From assembly GCA_000435975.1 (NCBI GenBank), contig FR884114.1, positions 1-64,000 of the forward strand: DNA of 64,000 nt, given 5' to 3'. Under the pieces are notes generated by a model that saw nothing but the letters and a program-made list of their open reading frames with translations, made no database searches and had not been told where the DNA came from. Made by a program: the position numbers and the translations under genes. This document shows positions 24,801-33,582 of the stretch, piece by piece; positions within the stretch are counted from its first letter, which is position 1, and every line of letters starts with the position of its first letter. Source of the DNA: Oscillibacter sp. CAG:241 (GTDB lineage Bacteria; Bacillota; Clostridia; Oscillospirales; Oscillospiraceae).

Positions 24801-26126
24801 CGAATCCGCAGCTTGCTCTCTGCTATGGCTATGCGAAAGCAGGATCAAAGCAGGGCGACGGCAAAGCCTGTGGCGTATCACCGAACAGAGTTCACCAAAG
24901 AAATGCGGGAAAAGGGGTATACCATTCTTGCGCCGCAAATGAGTCCGATCCATTTTGATATTTTGGAGCCCGTGTTCCGCAAGCACGGATATAACCTGGT
25001 TGTTCTGGACAATGACAATCGCAGTGCTGTGAATATGGGACTCAAATATGTCAATAACGATGCCTGCTATCCTTCTATTACGGTGGTCGGACAATTTATG
25101 GATGCCGTACTTTCCGGCAAATATGATACCGACCGTTTGGCAATCGTTATGACACAGACCGGCGGATGCTGTCGTGCCAGCAACTATGTATCCTTCATTC
25201 GCCGCGCCTTGGATAAGGCCGGATACTCCCATATTCCGGTCATTTCCCTGAACGCCAACGGGATGGAGAAAAATGAGGGTTTCAGCCTGTCCGCCGGTTT
25301 AGTCACGGATGCCGCAAAAACGATCGTCTACGGAGATCTTTTTATGCGCTGCCTGTACCGTGTGCGACCGTATGAGGTCATACCCGGTTCTGCCGATGCG
25401 CTCCATAAAAAGTGGCAGGATATTTGCATCGACTCACTCATAAATTCAAAAACGCAGTACACCTATAAGGAAGTATGCCGTGGAATCGTCAATGCGTTTG
25501 ACAGCTTCCCCATCGATGAAACGATCCGTAAGCCGAGGGTCGGCATTGTCGGTGAGATCCTTGTGAAGTATATGCCGCTGGCAAACAACCACTTGGTGGA
25601 ACTGCTGGAACGGGAAGGTGCCGAGGTTGTTGTTCCGGATCTGCTGGACTTCTTCAATTACTGTGTTTTCGGCTCCCAATACAAGGCGGAATACCTCGGC
25701 ACCAAAAAATCTTCGGTCATCGTATCCAAGGCGGCAATAAGGCTGATTGCCGCTCTGCGCAAACCGGCAACTGATGCGCTGAACGAAAGCAAACGGTTTG
25801 AGGCCCCATTGTCTGTTTACCGGATTGCTGAAATGACAAAACCCTTTTTGTCTTTGGGCAATCTATACGGTGAGGGGTGGTTCTTAGCCGGAGAAATGAT
25901 CGAACTGATCACACATGGCACGCCGAATGTAGTTTGTATTCAGCCGTTTGCGTGTCTTCCAAACCATGTTGTAGGCAAGGGCGTGATCAAAGCGCTGAAA
26001 AAAGCATACCCGCAAAGCAATATTGCTGCGGTGGATTATGACCCCGGTGCCAGCGAGGTCAATCAGCTGAACCGCATCAAGCTTATGCTGTCCACAGCAA
26101 AGAAAAACATAGGTCTCGATGGCTGA
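21885..26126 (+). CDS. 2-hydroxyacyl-CoA dehydratase activase-like ATPase with DUF2229 and HgdB-like parts
   Basis: 1413 residues. Two ASKHA ATPase domains of the BadF/HgdC activase type are seen: GIDIGSTTVKLVVLDD near residue 7 and GIDAGSTTTKMALIGENGE near residue 323. Each has a cysteine-bearing signature (NGVCAGGTGSFIDQ; NEACSSGCGSFIEN) that would help hold a [4Fe-4S] cluster at a dimer interface. A DUF2229 region (FSSRKIYELGMESIPSESEC) and an HgdB-like segment with further cysteines follow. Related activases use ATP to drive one-electron reduction of a dehydratase; the substrate of these long stand-alone forms is unknown. Last gene of operon 1, followed by a terminator. Confidence 0.82.
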   Translation: MKKYRAGIDIGSTTVKLVVLDDADEILYGEYRRHQAHTQETLSTLLEEAKKSVGECELQVCITGSGAINLGKALDISFVQEVVAVATALKKCAPQTDVAIELGGEDAKIIYFTGGLEERMNGVCAGGTGSFIDQMASLLQTDAAGLNREAEQYKQIYPIAARCGVFAKTDIQPLINEGATKADLAASIFQAVVNQTISGLACGKPIRGCVAFLGGPLHFLPELKKAFVRTLGLTAETTVDPDHSHLFAAMGAAMESTEKDTVPIDTLIERLKNGVSISFEMPRLPALFESHAEYEQFCCRHARASVARGELSAYRGNCYLGIDAGSTTTKMALIGENGELLYSYYTNNNGNPIEAAKKGIHELQTLMPGNAKIVRACSTGYGEALLQAAFSLDDGEVETIAHCTAASFFDPKVDCVLDIGGQDMKCIRLKNGAVDSIMLNEACSSGCGSFIENFANSLGYTAEEFAQTALFAEHPVDLGTRCTVFMNSNVKQAQKEGASVSDISAGLAYSVIKNALYKVIKLSSAEELGSHIVVQGGTFHNKAVLRAFEEIAGAEVICPDISGVMGAFGAALIARRNYTGAPTPTKMLSLEQIEALTYSSFTRRCGGCANHCMLTVNVFDGERRHITGNRCEKMVGNAERKKAAPNMVEFKRRCIFGYEPLAESAAARGTIGIPRVLNLYENYPFWATFFKQLHFRVILSPFSSRKIYELGMESIPSESECYPAKLAHGHVQWLINQGIKTIFHPCVFYEHQETLGAQNHFNCPIVVSYPENIKNNVEAVTNGAVRYIRPFMAFTDEKTVADRMVKLCREEWNIPAPEVHAAVKAAWAEQQRVKADIRTEGKRLLNQMKHNGECGIVLAGRPYHIDPEINHGIPELIASYGLTVFTEDSLPIDFEPSRPLRVVDQWVYHSRLYNAAEFVCQHDKLEMIQLNSFGCGLDAVTTDQVSEILEASGKLYTLLKIDEVANLGAVRIRIRSLLSAMAMRKQDQSRATAKPVAYHRTEFTKEMREKGYTILAPQMSPIHFDILEPVFRKHGYNLVVLDNDNRSAVNMGLKYVNNDACYPSITVVGQFMDAVLSGKYDTDRLAIVMTQTGGCCRASNYVSFIRRALDKAGYSHIPVISLNANGMEKNEGFSLSAGLVTDAAKTIVYGDLFMRCLYRVRPYEVIPGSADALHKKWQDICIDSLINSKTQYTYKEVCRGIVNAFDSFPIDETIRKPRVGIVGEILVKYMPLANNHLVELLEREGAEVVVPDLLDFFNYCVFGSQYKAEYLGTKKSSVIVSKAAIRLIAALRKPATDALNESKRFEAPLSVYRIAEMTKPFLSLGNLYGEGWFLAGEMIELITHGTPNVVCIQPFACLPNHVVGKGVIKALKKAYPQSNIAAVDYDPGASEVNQLNRIKLMLSTAKKNIGLDG

Positions 26127-26137
26127 CGAAATGAAGC

Positions 26138-26161
26138 AAAACGGAGTTTTTTCTCCGGTTT
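26138..26161 (+). terminator. Terminator at the end of operon 1
   Basis: AAACGGAG (26138-26146 region) pairs with CTCCGGTTT (26153-26161) with one bulged G around a T-rich loop. T-rich sequence follows and is also the start of the next operator element. Confidence 0.6.
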
Positions 26162-26194
26162 GTTTCGTTTCAGTTTAGAAATGGACAGTATACT
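26161..26194 (+). promoter_or_regulatory. Operon 2 promoter with shared operator element
   Basis: TGTTTCGTTTCAGTTTAGAA (26161-26180) is followed, 28 bases from its first base, by the -10 box TATACT (26189-26194). It differs from the divergent copies at 17410-17464 only at its first base. GGACA between element and -10 is also shared with the copy at 36101. Confidence 0.85.
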
Positions 26195-26226
26195 CACCAC
26201 AATGAACGAAAAGGAGTCGGGTAAGT

Positions 26227-28056
26227 ATGAAAGAAGTTAAGCCACCGAGAAAACCCCTGATCTATTATTACGGCATTGTTTTGTTGGTCATTCTGGTTTT
26301 CAACATGGTCATCTCTCCGTTGCTTGCAAATGCCAGAGTGAAAGAGGTTGATTACGGTACCTTTATGAAGATGATCGAGGATAAAGATGTCGGCAGCGTA
26401 GAGGTTGCCGATTCCGAGATCGTATTCACAGACAAGGACAATACCCAGATCTACAAGACCGGCGAAATGAACGACCCCACCCTGACCGAGCGGCTGTATG
26501 CATCGGGAGCTAAATTCACACGGAATATTGAAAAAGGCATGTCTCCGCTGCTCAGCTTTTTCCTGACATTTATTCTGCCGATCCTGATCTTTGCTGCCCT
26601 CGGACAGTATATGGCGAAGAAAATGATGTCCCAGGCAGGCGGCCCAAATGCGATGGCGTTCGGTATGGGAAAAAGCAATGCCAAGGTCTACGTTCCGTCC
26701 ACGGACGGCATCCGTTTTGCCGATGTCGCTGGTGAGGATGAAGCAAAGGAAAATCTTGCCGAAATCGTCGATTACCTACATAATCCCAAGAAGTATTCCG
26801 ATGTCGGCGCATCTATGCCCAAGGGCGTATTGCTTGTAGGCCCTCCGGGTACCGGCAAAACGATGCTGGCTAAGGCTGTTGCAGGCGAAGCCGGTGTTCC
26901 GTTTTTCTCCATGTCCGGCTCGGAATTTGTGGAGATGTTCGTCGGTATGGGTGCATCAAAAGTGCGTGACCTGTTCAAGCAGGCCAAGGAAAAAGCGCCC
27001 TGTATCGTCTTTATCGATGAGATCGATGCCATCGGTAAAAAGCGCGATGGTCAGATAGGCGGCAACGATGAGCGTGAACAGACGCTTAACCAGCTTCTGA
27101 CCGAGATGGACGGCTTTGAAGGCAACAACGGCGTCATCATTCTGGCGGCGACCAACCGCCCGGAGTCCCTTGACCCGGCGCTGACCCGCCCCGGCCGCTT
27201 TGACCGCCGTGTTCCCGTGGAGCTGCCTGACCTCGCAGGTCGTGAAGCCATCCTCAAGGTCCATGCGAAGAAGATCAAAACGGCGGACAATGTGGACTTC
27301 CATACCATCGCCCGTATGGCCTCCGGAACCTCCGGCGCAGAGCTTGCGAACATCATCAACGAAGCTGCCCTCCGTGCGGTGCGCAGTGGGCGCACAGTCG
27401 TAGAGCAGGCAGACCTGGAGGAAAGCATTGAGGTCGTCATCGCCGGCTATCAGAAGAAAAACGCCATCATGACCGATGATGAAAAGAAGGTCGTCGCCTA
27501 CCATGAGATTGGCCATGCGCTGGTCGCTGCTTTGCAGACGGCTTCCGCACCGGTGCAGAAGATCACGATCATCCCCAGAACCTCCGGCGCACTGGGCTAC
27601 ACCATGCAGGTCGAGCAGAACGATAAGGTTCTGATGACCAAGGAAGAACTGGAAAACAAAATTGCCACGCTGACCGGTGGCCGTGCGGCGGAGGAGATCG
27701 TATTCGGGCAGATTACAACCGGTGCCTCTAATGACATCGAGCAAGCAACCAAACTTGCCCGTGCGATGATTACCCGCTACGGTATGACCGATGAATTCGA
27801 TATGGTTGCGATGGAGACGGTCAGCAACCAGTACCTCGGCGGCGATACCTCGCTTGCCTGCTCGGCGGATACACAAAAAGAAATCGATCAGAAGGTCGTG
27901 GAGACTGTCAAAAAGCAGCATGAAAAGGCTCGCCGTCTGCTGGCAGACAATCGCAAGAAGTTGGATGAACTTGCAAGCTATCTTTACGAGAAAGAGACCA
28001 TTACGGGCAGCGAATTCATGACGATTTTGAACAGAAAGGATGGGAATGCGGTATGA
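26227..28056 (+). CDS. ftsH: ATP-dependent membrane zinc protease FtsH
   Basis: 609 residues. Two N-terminal membrane helices (about 13-35 and 105-125) bracket an extracytoplasmic domain. The AAA module follows, with Walker A GPPGTGKT at 205-212, Walker [13 protein letters not shown] and the SRH region [20 protein letters not shown]. The M41 peptidase domain has HEIGH at 426-430. It degrades misfolded or regulated membrane proteins. It is the first gene of operon 2, directly behind the shared operator, and its stop overlaps the hdeD-like gene (ATGA). An FtsH-HdeD pair in a mobile stress island recalls the gram-negative transmissible locus of stress tolerance. The chromosomal ftsH is presumably elsewhere. 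Confidence 0.95.
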   Translation: MKEVKPPRKPLIYYYGIVLLVILVFNMVISPLLANARVKEVDYGTFMKMIEDKDVGSVEVADSEIVFTDKDNTQIYKTGEMNDPTLTERLYASGAKFTRNIEKGMSPLLSFFLTFILPILIFAALGQYMAKKMMSQAGGPNAMAFGMGKSNAKVYVPSTDGIRFADVAGEDEAKENLAEIVDYLHNPKKYSDVGASMPKGVLLVGPPGTGKTMLAKAVAGEAGVPFFSMSGSEFVEMFVGMGASKVRDLFKQAKEKAPCIVFIDEIDAIGKKRDGQIGGNDEREQTLNQLLTEMDGFEGNNGVIILAATNRPESLDPALTRPGRFDRRVPVELPDLAGREAILKVHAKKIKTADNVDFHTIARMASGTSGAELANIINEAALRAVRSGRTVVEQADLEESIEVVIAGYQKKNAIMTDDEKKVVAYHEIGHALVAALQTASAPVQKITIIPRTSGALGYTMQVEQNDKVLMTKEELENKIATLTGGRAAEEIVFGQITTGASNDIEQATKLARAMITRYGMTDEFDMVAMETVSNQYLGGDTSLACSADTQKEIDQKVVETVKKQHEKARRLLADNRKKLDELASYLYEKETITGSEFMTILNRKDGNAV

Positions 28057-28604
28057 AAAGAAAAAACGGCTTTGGATGGAGCGAATTGATCGTCGGCGTG
28101 CTCCTGATCCTGCTTGGCATCTTTGCCTTTATCCGCCCGGAAAGCATGCTGACGGGAGCGGTCGTTATTTACGGCGTGATCGCCATTGTGATGGGCATTG
28201 AAGATCTCGTGGTATATGCCCGGCTTTCCCGCTTTATCGGCTTCGGTCCGATGCTGTCGTTGATCTCTGGGATTTTAAGCGTTATGTGCGGCGTGATGCT
28301 GATCGCCAATCCCAATGTCGGGAAATGGGCACTGACGATTCTTCTCCCGATTTGGTTTATCGCCCACTGCATATCCGAGCTGACAAGGACAAACCTGATT
28401 CGTTTGATTGGAAATCCGTTTTATTACTATTTCTCACTGATTCTGAACATTCTCGGGCTTGTGCTCGGATTTGTGATGATCTTTAGTCCGGCGCTTTCCT
28501 TTGTAACGCTCAGAGCGATCTGCTATATGGTGGCAATCTATCTGATCCTGTTCGGCATCGAAAGCATTATTGCGGCTTTTGCCCGCAGAAACTCCGACTG
28601 GTAA
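28053..28604 (+). CDS. HdeD-family membrane protein (DUF308)
   Basis: 183 residues with six hydrophobic helices in three hairpin-like repeats (LIVGVLLILLGIFAFIRPES, LISGILSVMCGVMLIANPN, and a third ending FGIESIIAAFARR). This repeat is typical of HdeD/DUF308 proteins, which are linked to acid and envelope stress without known biochemistry. It is translationally coupled to ftsH by an ATGA overlap, so it may help FtsH at the membrane. A second, shorter HdeD-like gene lies at 38611 in operon 3. Confidence 0.85.
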   Translation: MKRKNGFGWSELIVGVLLILLGIFAFIRPESMLTGAVVIYGVIAIVMGIEDLVVYARLSRFIGFGPMLSLISGILSVMCGVMLIANPNVGKWALTILLPIWFIAHCISELTRTNLIRLIGNPFYYYFSLILNILGLVLGFVMIFSPALSFVTLRAICYMVAIYLILFGIESIIAAFARRNSDW

Positions 28605-28619
28605 TACAGGAGATGCAGT

Positions 28620-29291
28620 ATGGAAGAAATGAAAAAGGAGCAGATCCCTCAGATCGGCAGCCGTTTGCGGCAGCATATTCTGAAGATCCCGGAGGCGGTT
28701 TTCCAAGCCAGCGGAATTATCATCAACGGACGCAGGATCAAAAGCTTTGTCTTTACCACCGATCTTGCAATTATTCGGAATTGTGACGCCGATGCCGTGT
28801 TTGCGGTCTATCCCTTTACTCCGCAGCAAGCGATCAGCGATGCAATCATTCGCTCCTCTTATATCCCGGTGTTCTGCGGCGTTGGTGGCGGGACGACCAA
28901 GGGAATAAGGACGGTATCCTTGGCGAAGGACGTGGAGTCGCAAGGTGCTATGGGAGTTGTGCTGAATGCACCGATTTCCGATCTGAATCTTCTGGCTGTA
29001 AGCAACGCCGTAGATATTCCGGTGATTATCACGGTGACGCATGAGGGCACGGACATTGCCAGCCGTTTGCAGCATGGCGCTGCGATCTTAAATATCGCCT
29101 GCGGAAAAGAGACTCCGAATGTTGTACGAAAAATCCGCTCGGAGTTTCCGAATGTTCCGCTGGTTGCATCCGGTGGGAAAACCAACGAAAGCATCTATGA
29201 GACAATCGTGGCCGGGGCCAACGCTATTACCTATACGCCGCCCTCGACGCAGGAATTGTTTAAGGAACTGATGGCAAAGTATCGAACTTAA
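28620..29291 (+). CDS. Unrecognised protein with a TIM-barrel-like C-terminal pattern
   Basis: 223 residues, soluble. I do not recognise a named family. Alternating short strands and helices (AVFAVYPFTPQQAISDAI, GVVLNAPISDLNLLAV, IPVIITVTHEG) end in PLVASGGKTNESIYETIVAG followed by ANAITYTPPS. The last part resembles the phosphate-binding strands 7 and 8 of TIM-barrel enzymes. A glycine-rich loop CGVGGGTTKG lies mid-chain. It follows hdeD by 15 bases with CAGGAG 7 bases before the ATG and precedes the ABC exporter genes. Function unknown; a phosphorylated small-molecule ligand is a guess. Confidence 0.6.
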   Translation: MEEMKKEQIPQIGSRLRQHILKIPEAVFQASGIIINGRRIKSFVFTTDLAIIRNCDADAVFAVYPFTPQQAISDAIIRSSYIPVFCGVGGGTTKGIRTVSLAKDVESQGAMGVVLNAPISDLNLLAVSNAVDIPVIITVTHEGTDIASRLQHGAAILNIACGKETPNVVRKIRSEFPNVPLVASGGKTNESIYETIVAGANAITYTPPSTQELFKELMAKYRT

Positions 29292-29330
29292 CGGTATTAT
29301 AAACAACAAAGATTATGGGAGCAAACCAAT

Positions 29331-31091
29331 ATGTTTGAGCTATTAAAGAAAATGAAACGCAAGGAGTGGCTGACTGCCGGGCTTTGCGCCATTCTGGTAT
29401 TGGGTCAGATCTATTTTGATCTGCGCCTGCCGGACTATATGAGCGACCTGACAGTACTTATCAAGACCCCTGGCAGCGCAATGAGTGACATCTGGCAAAC
29501 AGGGCTTGAAATGCTCGGCTGCACGCTCGCAAGCGCTCTGCTTGCGGTAATTTGCGGATACTTGGCAGCGCAGACTGCCGCAGGCTTCAGCTATACAATC
29601 CGTGAAAAGGTGTTTAATCAGGTGGCGGATTTCGGTCAGTATGAAATGCAGCAGTTTTCTGTTCCGAGCCTGATCAACCGCACGACGAATGACATCACGC
29701 AGATCCAGATGCTTGTGGCAATGGGCCTGCAAATTATGATCAAATCTCCGATCATGGCGATTTGGGCGGTCATAAAGATCATCAACAAAAGCTGGACGCT
29801 GTCTGTTATCACCGCCGGCTTTGTCGTGGCGCTGCTTGCCATGATGGCAATCGTCATTGCGGTGATCGTGCCGCGTGTCCGCCGTGTGCAGAAATTGACG
29901 GATAACATCAACCGTGTATCCCGTGAAAATCTGACGGGCATCAATGTGGTGCACGCTTATAATGCCGAGAAATATCAAGCGGAAAAATTTGAGCAGGCCA
30001 ACGACGAACTGATGAGAACGCAGCTGTTCAATCAGCACGGATTTGCGATGCTTATGCCGGCTGTCTCGTTCGCTATGAATACTTTGGCATTGACCGTCTA
30101 TTGGGTAGGCGCATCTATCGTGGAAAAGGTCGCACTTACAGATGTCGCAGCGAGGATCGCAACATTCGGTGACATTATGGTATTCGGCACCTATGCAACC
30201 TATGTCATCATGTCCATTATGATGATGGTCATGATTGTAATGTTCTTCCCTTCGGCCCAGGTTTCTGCCGGGCGTATCAATGAGGTGCTGAATGCAAAAA
30301 TCATCTTACGGGAAGGAAAATCGGACAACGCTCCCGAAGTGGGCACAGTCGAGTTCAAGGATGTTTCCTTCCACTATCCCACCTCGGATAAGGATGTATT
30401 GGAAAACATCAGCTTTAAGGTGAATAAAGGTGAAACCATTGCATTTATCGGTGCGACCGGCAGCGGTAAAACAACGCTCATCAGCCTGGCAGCTCGCTTT
30501 TACGACACGACCTCCGGCACGGTCCTGATCGACGGAAAGGATATAAAAGAATACACCTTCGACGCCCTTTACGACCGTATCGGATATGTAACGCAGAAAG
30601 CGGTTCTGTTTGCCGGTGACATCCGGGATAATGTGCTGTTCGGTGAAAGCGCCGCAGTTCCTACCGACGAAAACGCACAGAAAGCCTTGGAACTTGCCCA
30701 GGCAAGTGAATTTGTCGAAAAACTGCCCGGCAAATTAGATGCACCGATTTCACAGGGCGGATCCAATGTTTCCGGCGGACAGAAGCAGCGTTTGGCAATC
30801 GCCCGTGCGTTGGCGAGAAATCCCGAGATTTTGATTTTCGATGACTCCTTCTCCGCATTGGACTACAAAACCGATGCAGCGCTGCGAAAAGGTCTTGCCG
30901 AAAAGCTCGGCGGCGTTACCTGCATGATCGTTGCCCAGAGAATCGGTACGATCCGCAACGCCGATAAGATCGTCGTTCTGGATGAAGGCAAGGCCGTTGG
31001 GATCGGTACGCATGAGGAACTGATAAAGAATTGTGCTGTCTATCGAGAAATTGCCATGTCGCAGTTGTCCGCCGAAGAACTGGGCGCATAA
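29331..31091 (+). CDS. ABC exporter half-transporter A (membrane and ATPase domains)
   Basis: 586 residues. Six membrane helices (about 1-320) are followed by a nucleotide-binding domain with Walker A GATGSGKTT, signature VSGGQKQRLAIARA and Walker B ILIFDDSFSALD. The residue after the Walker B aspartate is Asp, not the catalytic Glu, so this is the degenerate-site half of a heterodimer. The next gene has the canonical Glu. Such pairs (BmrCD, LmrCD type) export drugs or lipids. GGGAG precedes the ATG. In an operon of lipid enzymes, lipid or fatty-acid export is plausible but not shown. Confidence 0.9.
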   Translation: MFELLKKMKRKEWLTAGLCAILVLGQIYFDLRLPDYMSDLTVLIKTPGSAMSDIWQTGLEMLGCTLASALLAVICGYLAAQTAAGFSYTIREKVFNQVADFGQYEMQQFSVPSLINRTTNDITQIQMLVAMGLQIMIKSPIMAIWAVIKIINKSWTLSVITAGFVVALLAMMAIVIAVIVPRVRRVQKLTDNINRVSRENLTGINVVHAYNAEKYQAEKFEQANDELMRTQLFNQHGFAMLMPAVSFAMNTLALTVYWVGASIVEKVALTDVAARIATFGDIMVFGTYATYVIMSIMMMVMIVMFFPSAQVSAGRINEVLNAKIILREGKSDNAPEVGTVEFKDVSFHYPTSDKDVLENISFKVNKGETIAFIGATGSGKTTLISLAARFYDTTSGTVLIDGKDIKEYTFDALYDRIGYVTQKAVLFAGDIRDNVLFGESAAVPTDENAQKALELAQASEFVEKLPGKLDAPISQGGSNVSGGQKQRLAIARALARNPEILIFDDSFSALDYKTDAALRKGLAEKLGGVTCMIVAQRIGTIRNADKIVVLDEGKAVGIGTHEELIKNCAVYREIAMSQLSAEELGA

Positions 31092-31106
31092 GGAGGTGCT
31101 CTGTAA

Positions 31107-32912
31107 ATGAACGGAAATCAAATGATGGGGCGCCGAACAGGCGTGCCCGAAAAAAGTAAACGAGGAATAAAGGGCGTTCTGAAAGAACTGTTTACCTATT
31201 CTTCAAAATTGCGGCTGCCAATGATCATTGCGTTTGTGTTTTCCATGATCGGCGCTGTCTTGACGATCATCGGGCCAAACCAGCTTAGTCGTATCACGGA
31301 TCTGATCTCAGACGGACTGATGACCGGCATTGACCTTTCTGCCGTTGCAAAGGTGGGAGGCGTCCTGCTGGCGATCTATCTGATCGGTGAAGTGTGCGGA
31401 TATATTGAGCAATATATCATGGCTACCGTTACGCTGGATCTGTCCAAGAAAATGCGGCGGGATCTTTCCGATAAAATCAATAAGGTCCCTATGAAGTGCT
31501 TTGGGAAAATCTCGCACGGCGATATTCTGAGCCGTGTGACAAATGATGTCAGCACGCTTCAGCAGGCACTTTCCAACAGCCTTCCGTCGATGATCAGTGC
31601 AGTTGCCCAATTCGTAGGCTGCCTGATTATGATGCTTGTGACGGAGTGGCGAATGGCGCTTGCAGCGATCGCCATTACGCTGATTGGATTCGTTGTAATG
31701 GCGGTAATCATGTCCCGTTCTCAAAAATACTTCGTCGCCCGTCAGCAGAGTCTCGGTAAGCTCAACGGCTATGTGGAGGAAATGTACTCCGGCCATGATG
31801 TTGTACGCATTTCCCGTGCCAACAACGAGATCAAAAAGAACTTTGCCGGGATGAACCGTGCGGTTTACGATGCAAACCGGAAAAGTCAGTTTCTATCCGG
31901 CGTTATGCAGCCGCTGATGAATGTGATCGGCAATCTCGGTTATGTAGCGGTCTGTGTGATCGGTGCGGCTTTGGTTATGGATGGGCAGATCACCTTTGGC
32001 GTAATCACGGCATTTATCATGTTTGTCCGCTTGTTTACCTCCCCGCTCAGCACACTGGCACAGGGTATGACGCAGATGCAGACGGCAGCTGCCGCCGGAG
32101 ATCGGATATTCGACTTCCTGCAGGAGGAAGAACTTTCGGATGAAAGCTATAAGACCGAGAAATTGACCGAGGTGCATGGCGAGGTCGAATTCGACCATGT
32201 TCGCTTCAGCTATCCGGATAATCCGGACAAAATCATTATCAAAGATTTTTCTGCTCACATCAAGCCGGGGCAGAAAGTCGCTATCGTCGGTCCTACAGGT
32301 GCCGGTAAGACAACAATGGTCAACCTTTTGATGCGGTTCTTTGATCTGGTCGGCGGCGATATCCGCATTGACGGTATTTCTACCTCCGATTTGACACGAG
32401 AAAACATCCACGAGCTGTTTGGCATGGTGCTGCAGGACACCTGGCTGTTTGACGGAACCGTGCGTGAAAATCTCGTTTACAACAAAACAGGGGTTACGGA
32501 CGAAGAACTTGAAAAGGCCTGCCGTGCGTGTGGGATCTATCACTTTATCGAGACGCTTCCGAATGGCTTTGATACCGTGCTTGGAGAAAATGTGGTCATT
32601 TCCGCAGGGCAAAAGCAGCTCTTTACCATTGCTCGTGCCATGATCAAAAACAGCCCAATGATGATCCTGGACGAAGCGACCAGCTCGGTCGATACACGGA
32701 CGGAGCTGATGACGCAGAAGGCTATGGATACGCTGACAGAGCACAGAACCAGCTTCGTGATCGCTCATCGGCTTTCTACCATTAAAAACGCTGACCTGAT
32801 CCTTGTGATGAAGGAAGGCGACATCATCGAACAGGGCACGCATGAGGAACTGCTGGCACAGGGCGGTTTCTATGCTGACCTATACAACAGCCAGTTTGAC
32901 AAAGCATCTTAA
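31107..32912 (+). CDS. ABC exporter half-transporter B (membrane and ATPase domains)
   Basis: 601 residues, six membrane helices after a short basic N-terminus. The nucleotide-binding domain has Walker A GPTGAGKTT, a non-standard signature VISAGQKQLFTIARA (A instead of G at the third position) and Walker B MMILDEATSSVD with the catalytic Glu. It is thus the catalytically complete half that pairs with the degenerate half in the preceding gene. The composite sites would be one canonical and one degenerate, as in BmrC/BmrD. The two genes are 15 bases apart, with AAGGAGG before this start. The substrate is unknown. Confidence 0.9.
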   Translation: MNGNQMMGRRTGVPEKSKRGIKGVLKELFTYSSKLRLPMIIAFVFSMIGAVLTIIGPNQLSRITDLISDGLMTGIDLSAVAKVGGVLLAIYLIGEVCGYIEQYIMATVTLDLSKKMRRDLSDKINKVPMKCFGKISHGDILSRVTNDVSTLQQALSNSLPSMISAVAQFVGCLIMMLVTEWRMALAAIAITLIGFVVMAVIMSRSQKYFVARQQSLGKLNGYVEEMYSGHDVVRISRANNEIKKNFAGMNRAVYDANRKSQFLSGVMQPLMNVIGNLGYVAVCVIGAALVMDGQITFGVITAFIMFVRLFTSPLSTLAQGMTQMQTAAAAGDRIFDFLQEEELSDESYKTEKLTEVHGEVEFDHVRFSYPDNPDKIIIKDFSAHIKPGQKVAIVGPTGAGKTTMVNLLMRFFDLVGGDIRIDGISTSDLTRENIHELFGMVLQDTWLFDGTVRENLVYNKTGVTDEELEKACRACGIYHFIETLPNGFDTVLGENVVISAGQKQLFTIARAMIKNSPMMILDEATSSVDTRTELMTQKAMDTLTEHRTSFVIAHRLSTIKNADLILVMKEGDIIEQGTHEELLAQGGFYADLYNSQFDKAS

Positions 32913-32931
32913 TCAGAAGGGAGAGACAACC

Positions 32932-33534
32932 ATGAAATCCTTGGCAATCGAAAGAGAATTCGGAAGCGGCGGCCGTGAGATCGGTATGCGTGTTGCCGAA
33001 TTGGCAGGAATACCTTACTATGACGGTGAGTTGCTGATCAAAGCCGCTGAAGCCCAGGGTGTATCTATCGAACTGCTGAAAACCTACGACGAGCAGCGTA
33101 CAGGTAGCTTTCTGTATGACATTGCTGCTTTTTCGGACTACGCACGTAACCGGAAGAACACAGTCTATGAGCTGTTCGAGGGAATTCGTCGGACAATGGT
33201 AAACATCGAGCTGAAAGGCCCTGCTGTTTTTATTGGCAGATGCTCCACGGTGATCCTCGGGGAAAGCCCTCGTGTTCTGAAATCATTTATTTATTCATCC
33301 GATACCGAGAAAAGGGTGGAACGCATTATCCGAACGGAAAATGTTTCGGAGACTGACGCAAAATATCTGATGCAGAAAAAGGATAGGGATCGGAAAAACT
33401 ATTTCCGCTTCTGGACACAGAAGGAGTGGGCAGATAAGAGCAATTACGATATTCTGCTGAATACATCCGGCGTGTCCACGGAGGCATGTGCCCAAATGCT
33501 TCTTGCTGCGATAAGCGGCCAGCCACAGAAGTAA
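32932..33534 (+). CDS. Cytidylate-kinase-like protein
   Basis: 200 residues. The N-terminal P-loop-like motif IEREFGSGGREIGMRVAE is that of the cytidylate-kinase-like family, which differs from true Cmk in the glycine pattern. Further blocks are PYYDGELLIKAAEAQG, FIGRCSTVIL and the lid region YLMQKKDRDRKNYFRFWT. These proteins occur singly in many Firmicutes with unknown substrate. Here it sits between an ABC exporter and lipid enzymes, and a CTP-linked role near CdsA would be neat, but this is only context. The ATG at 32932 has AAGGGAG upstream; the longer frame is part of the ABC gene's region. Confidence 0.8.
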   Translation: MKSLAIEREFGSGGREIGMRVAELAGIPYYDGELLIKAAEAQGVSIELLKTYDEQRTGSFLYDIAAFSDYARNRKNTVYELFEGIRRTMVNIELKGPAVFIGRCSTVILGESPRVLKSFIYSSDTEKRVERIIRTENVSETDAKYLMQKKDRDRKNYFRFWTQKEWADKSNYDILLNTSGVSTEACAQMLLAAISGQPQK

Positions 33535-33582
33535 TTCAGCATTTCCAACGGCCGCTATGCAAATCAAAGAGGTATCAAACTT

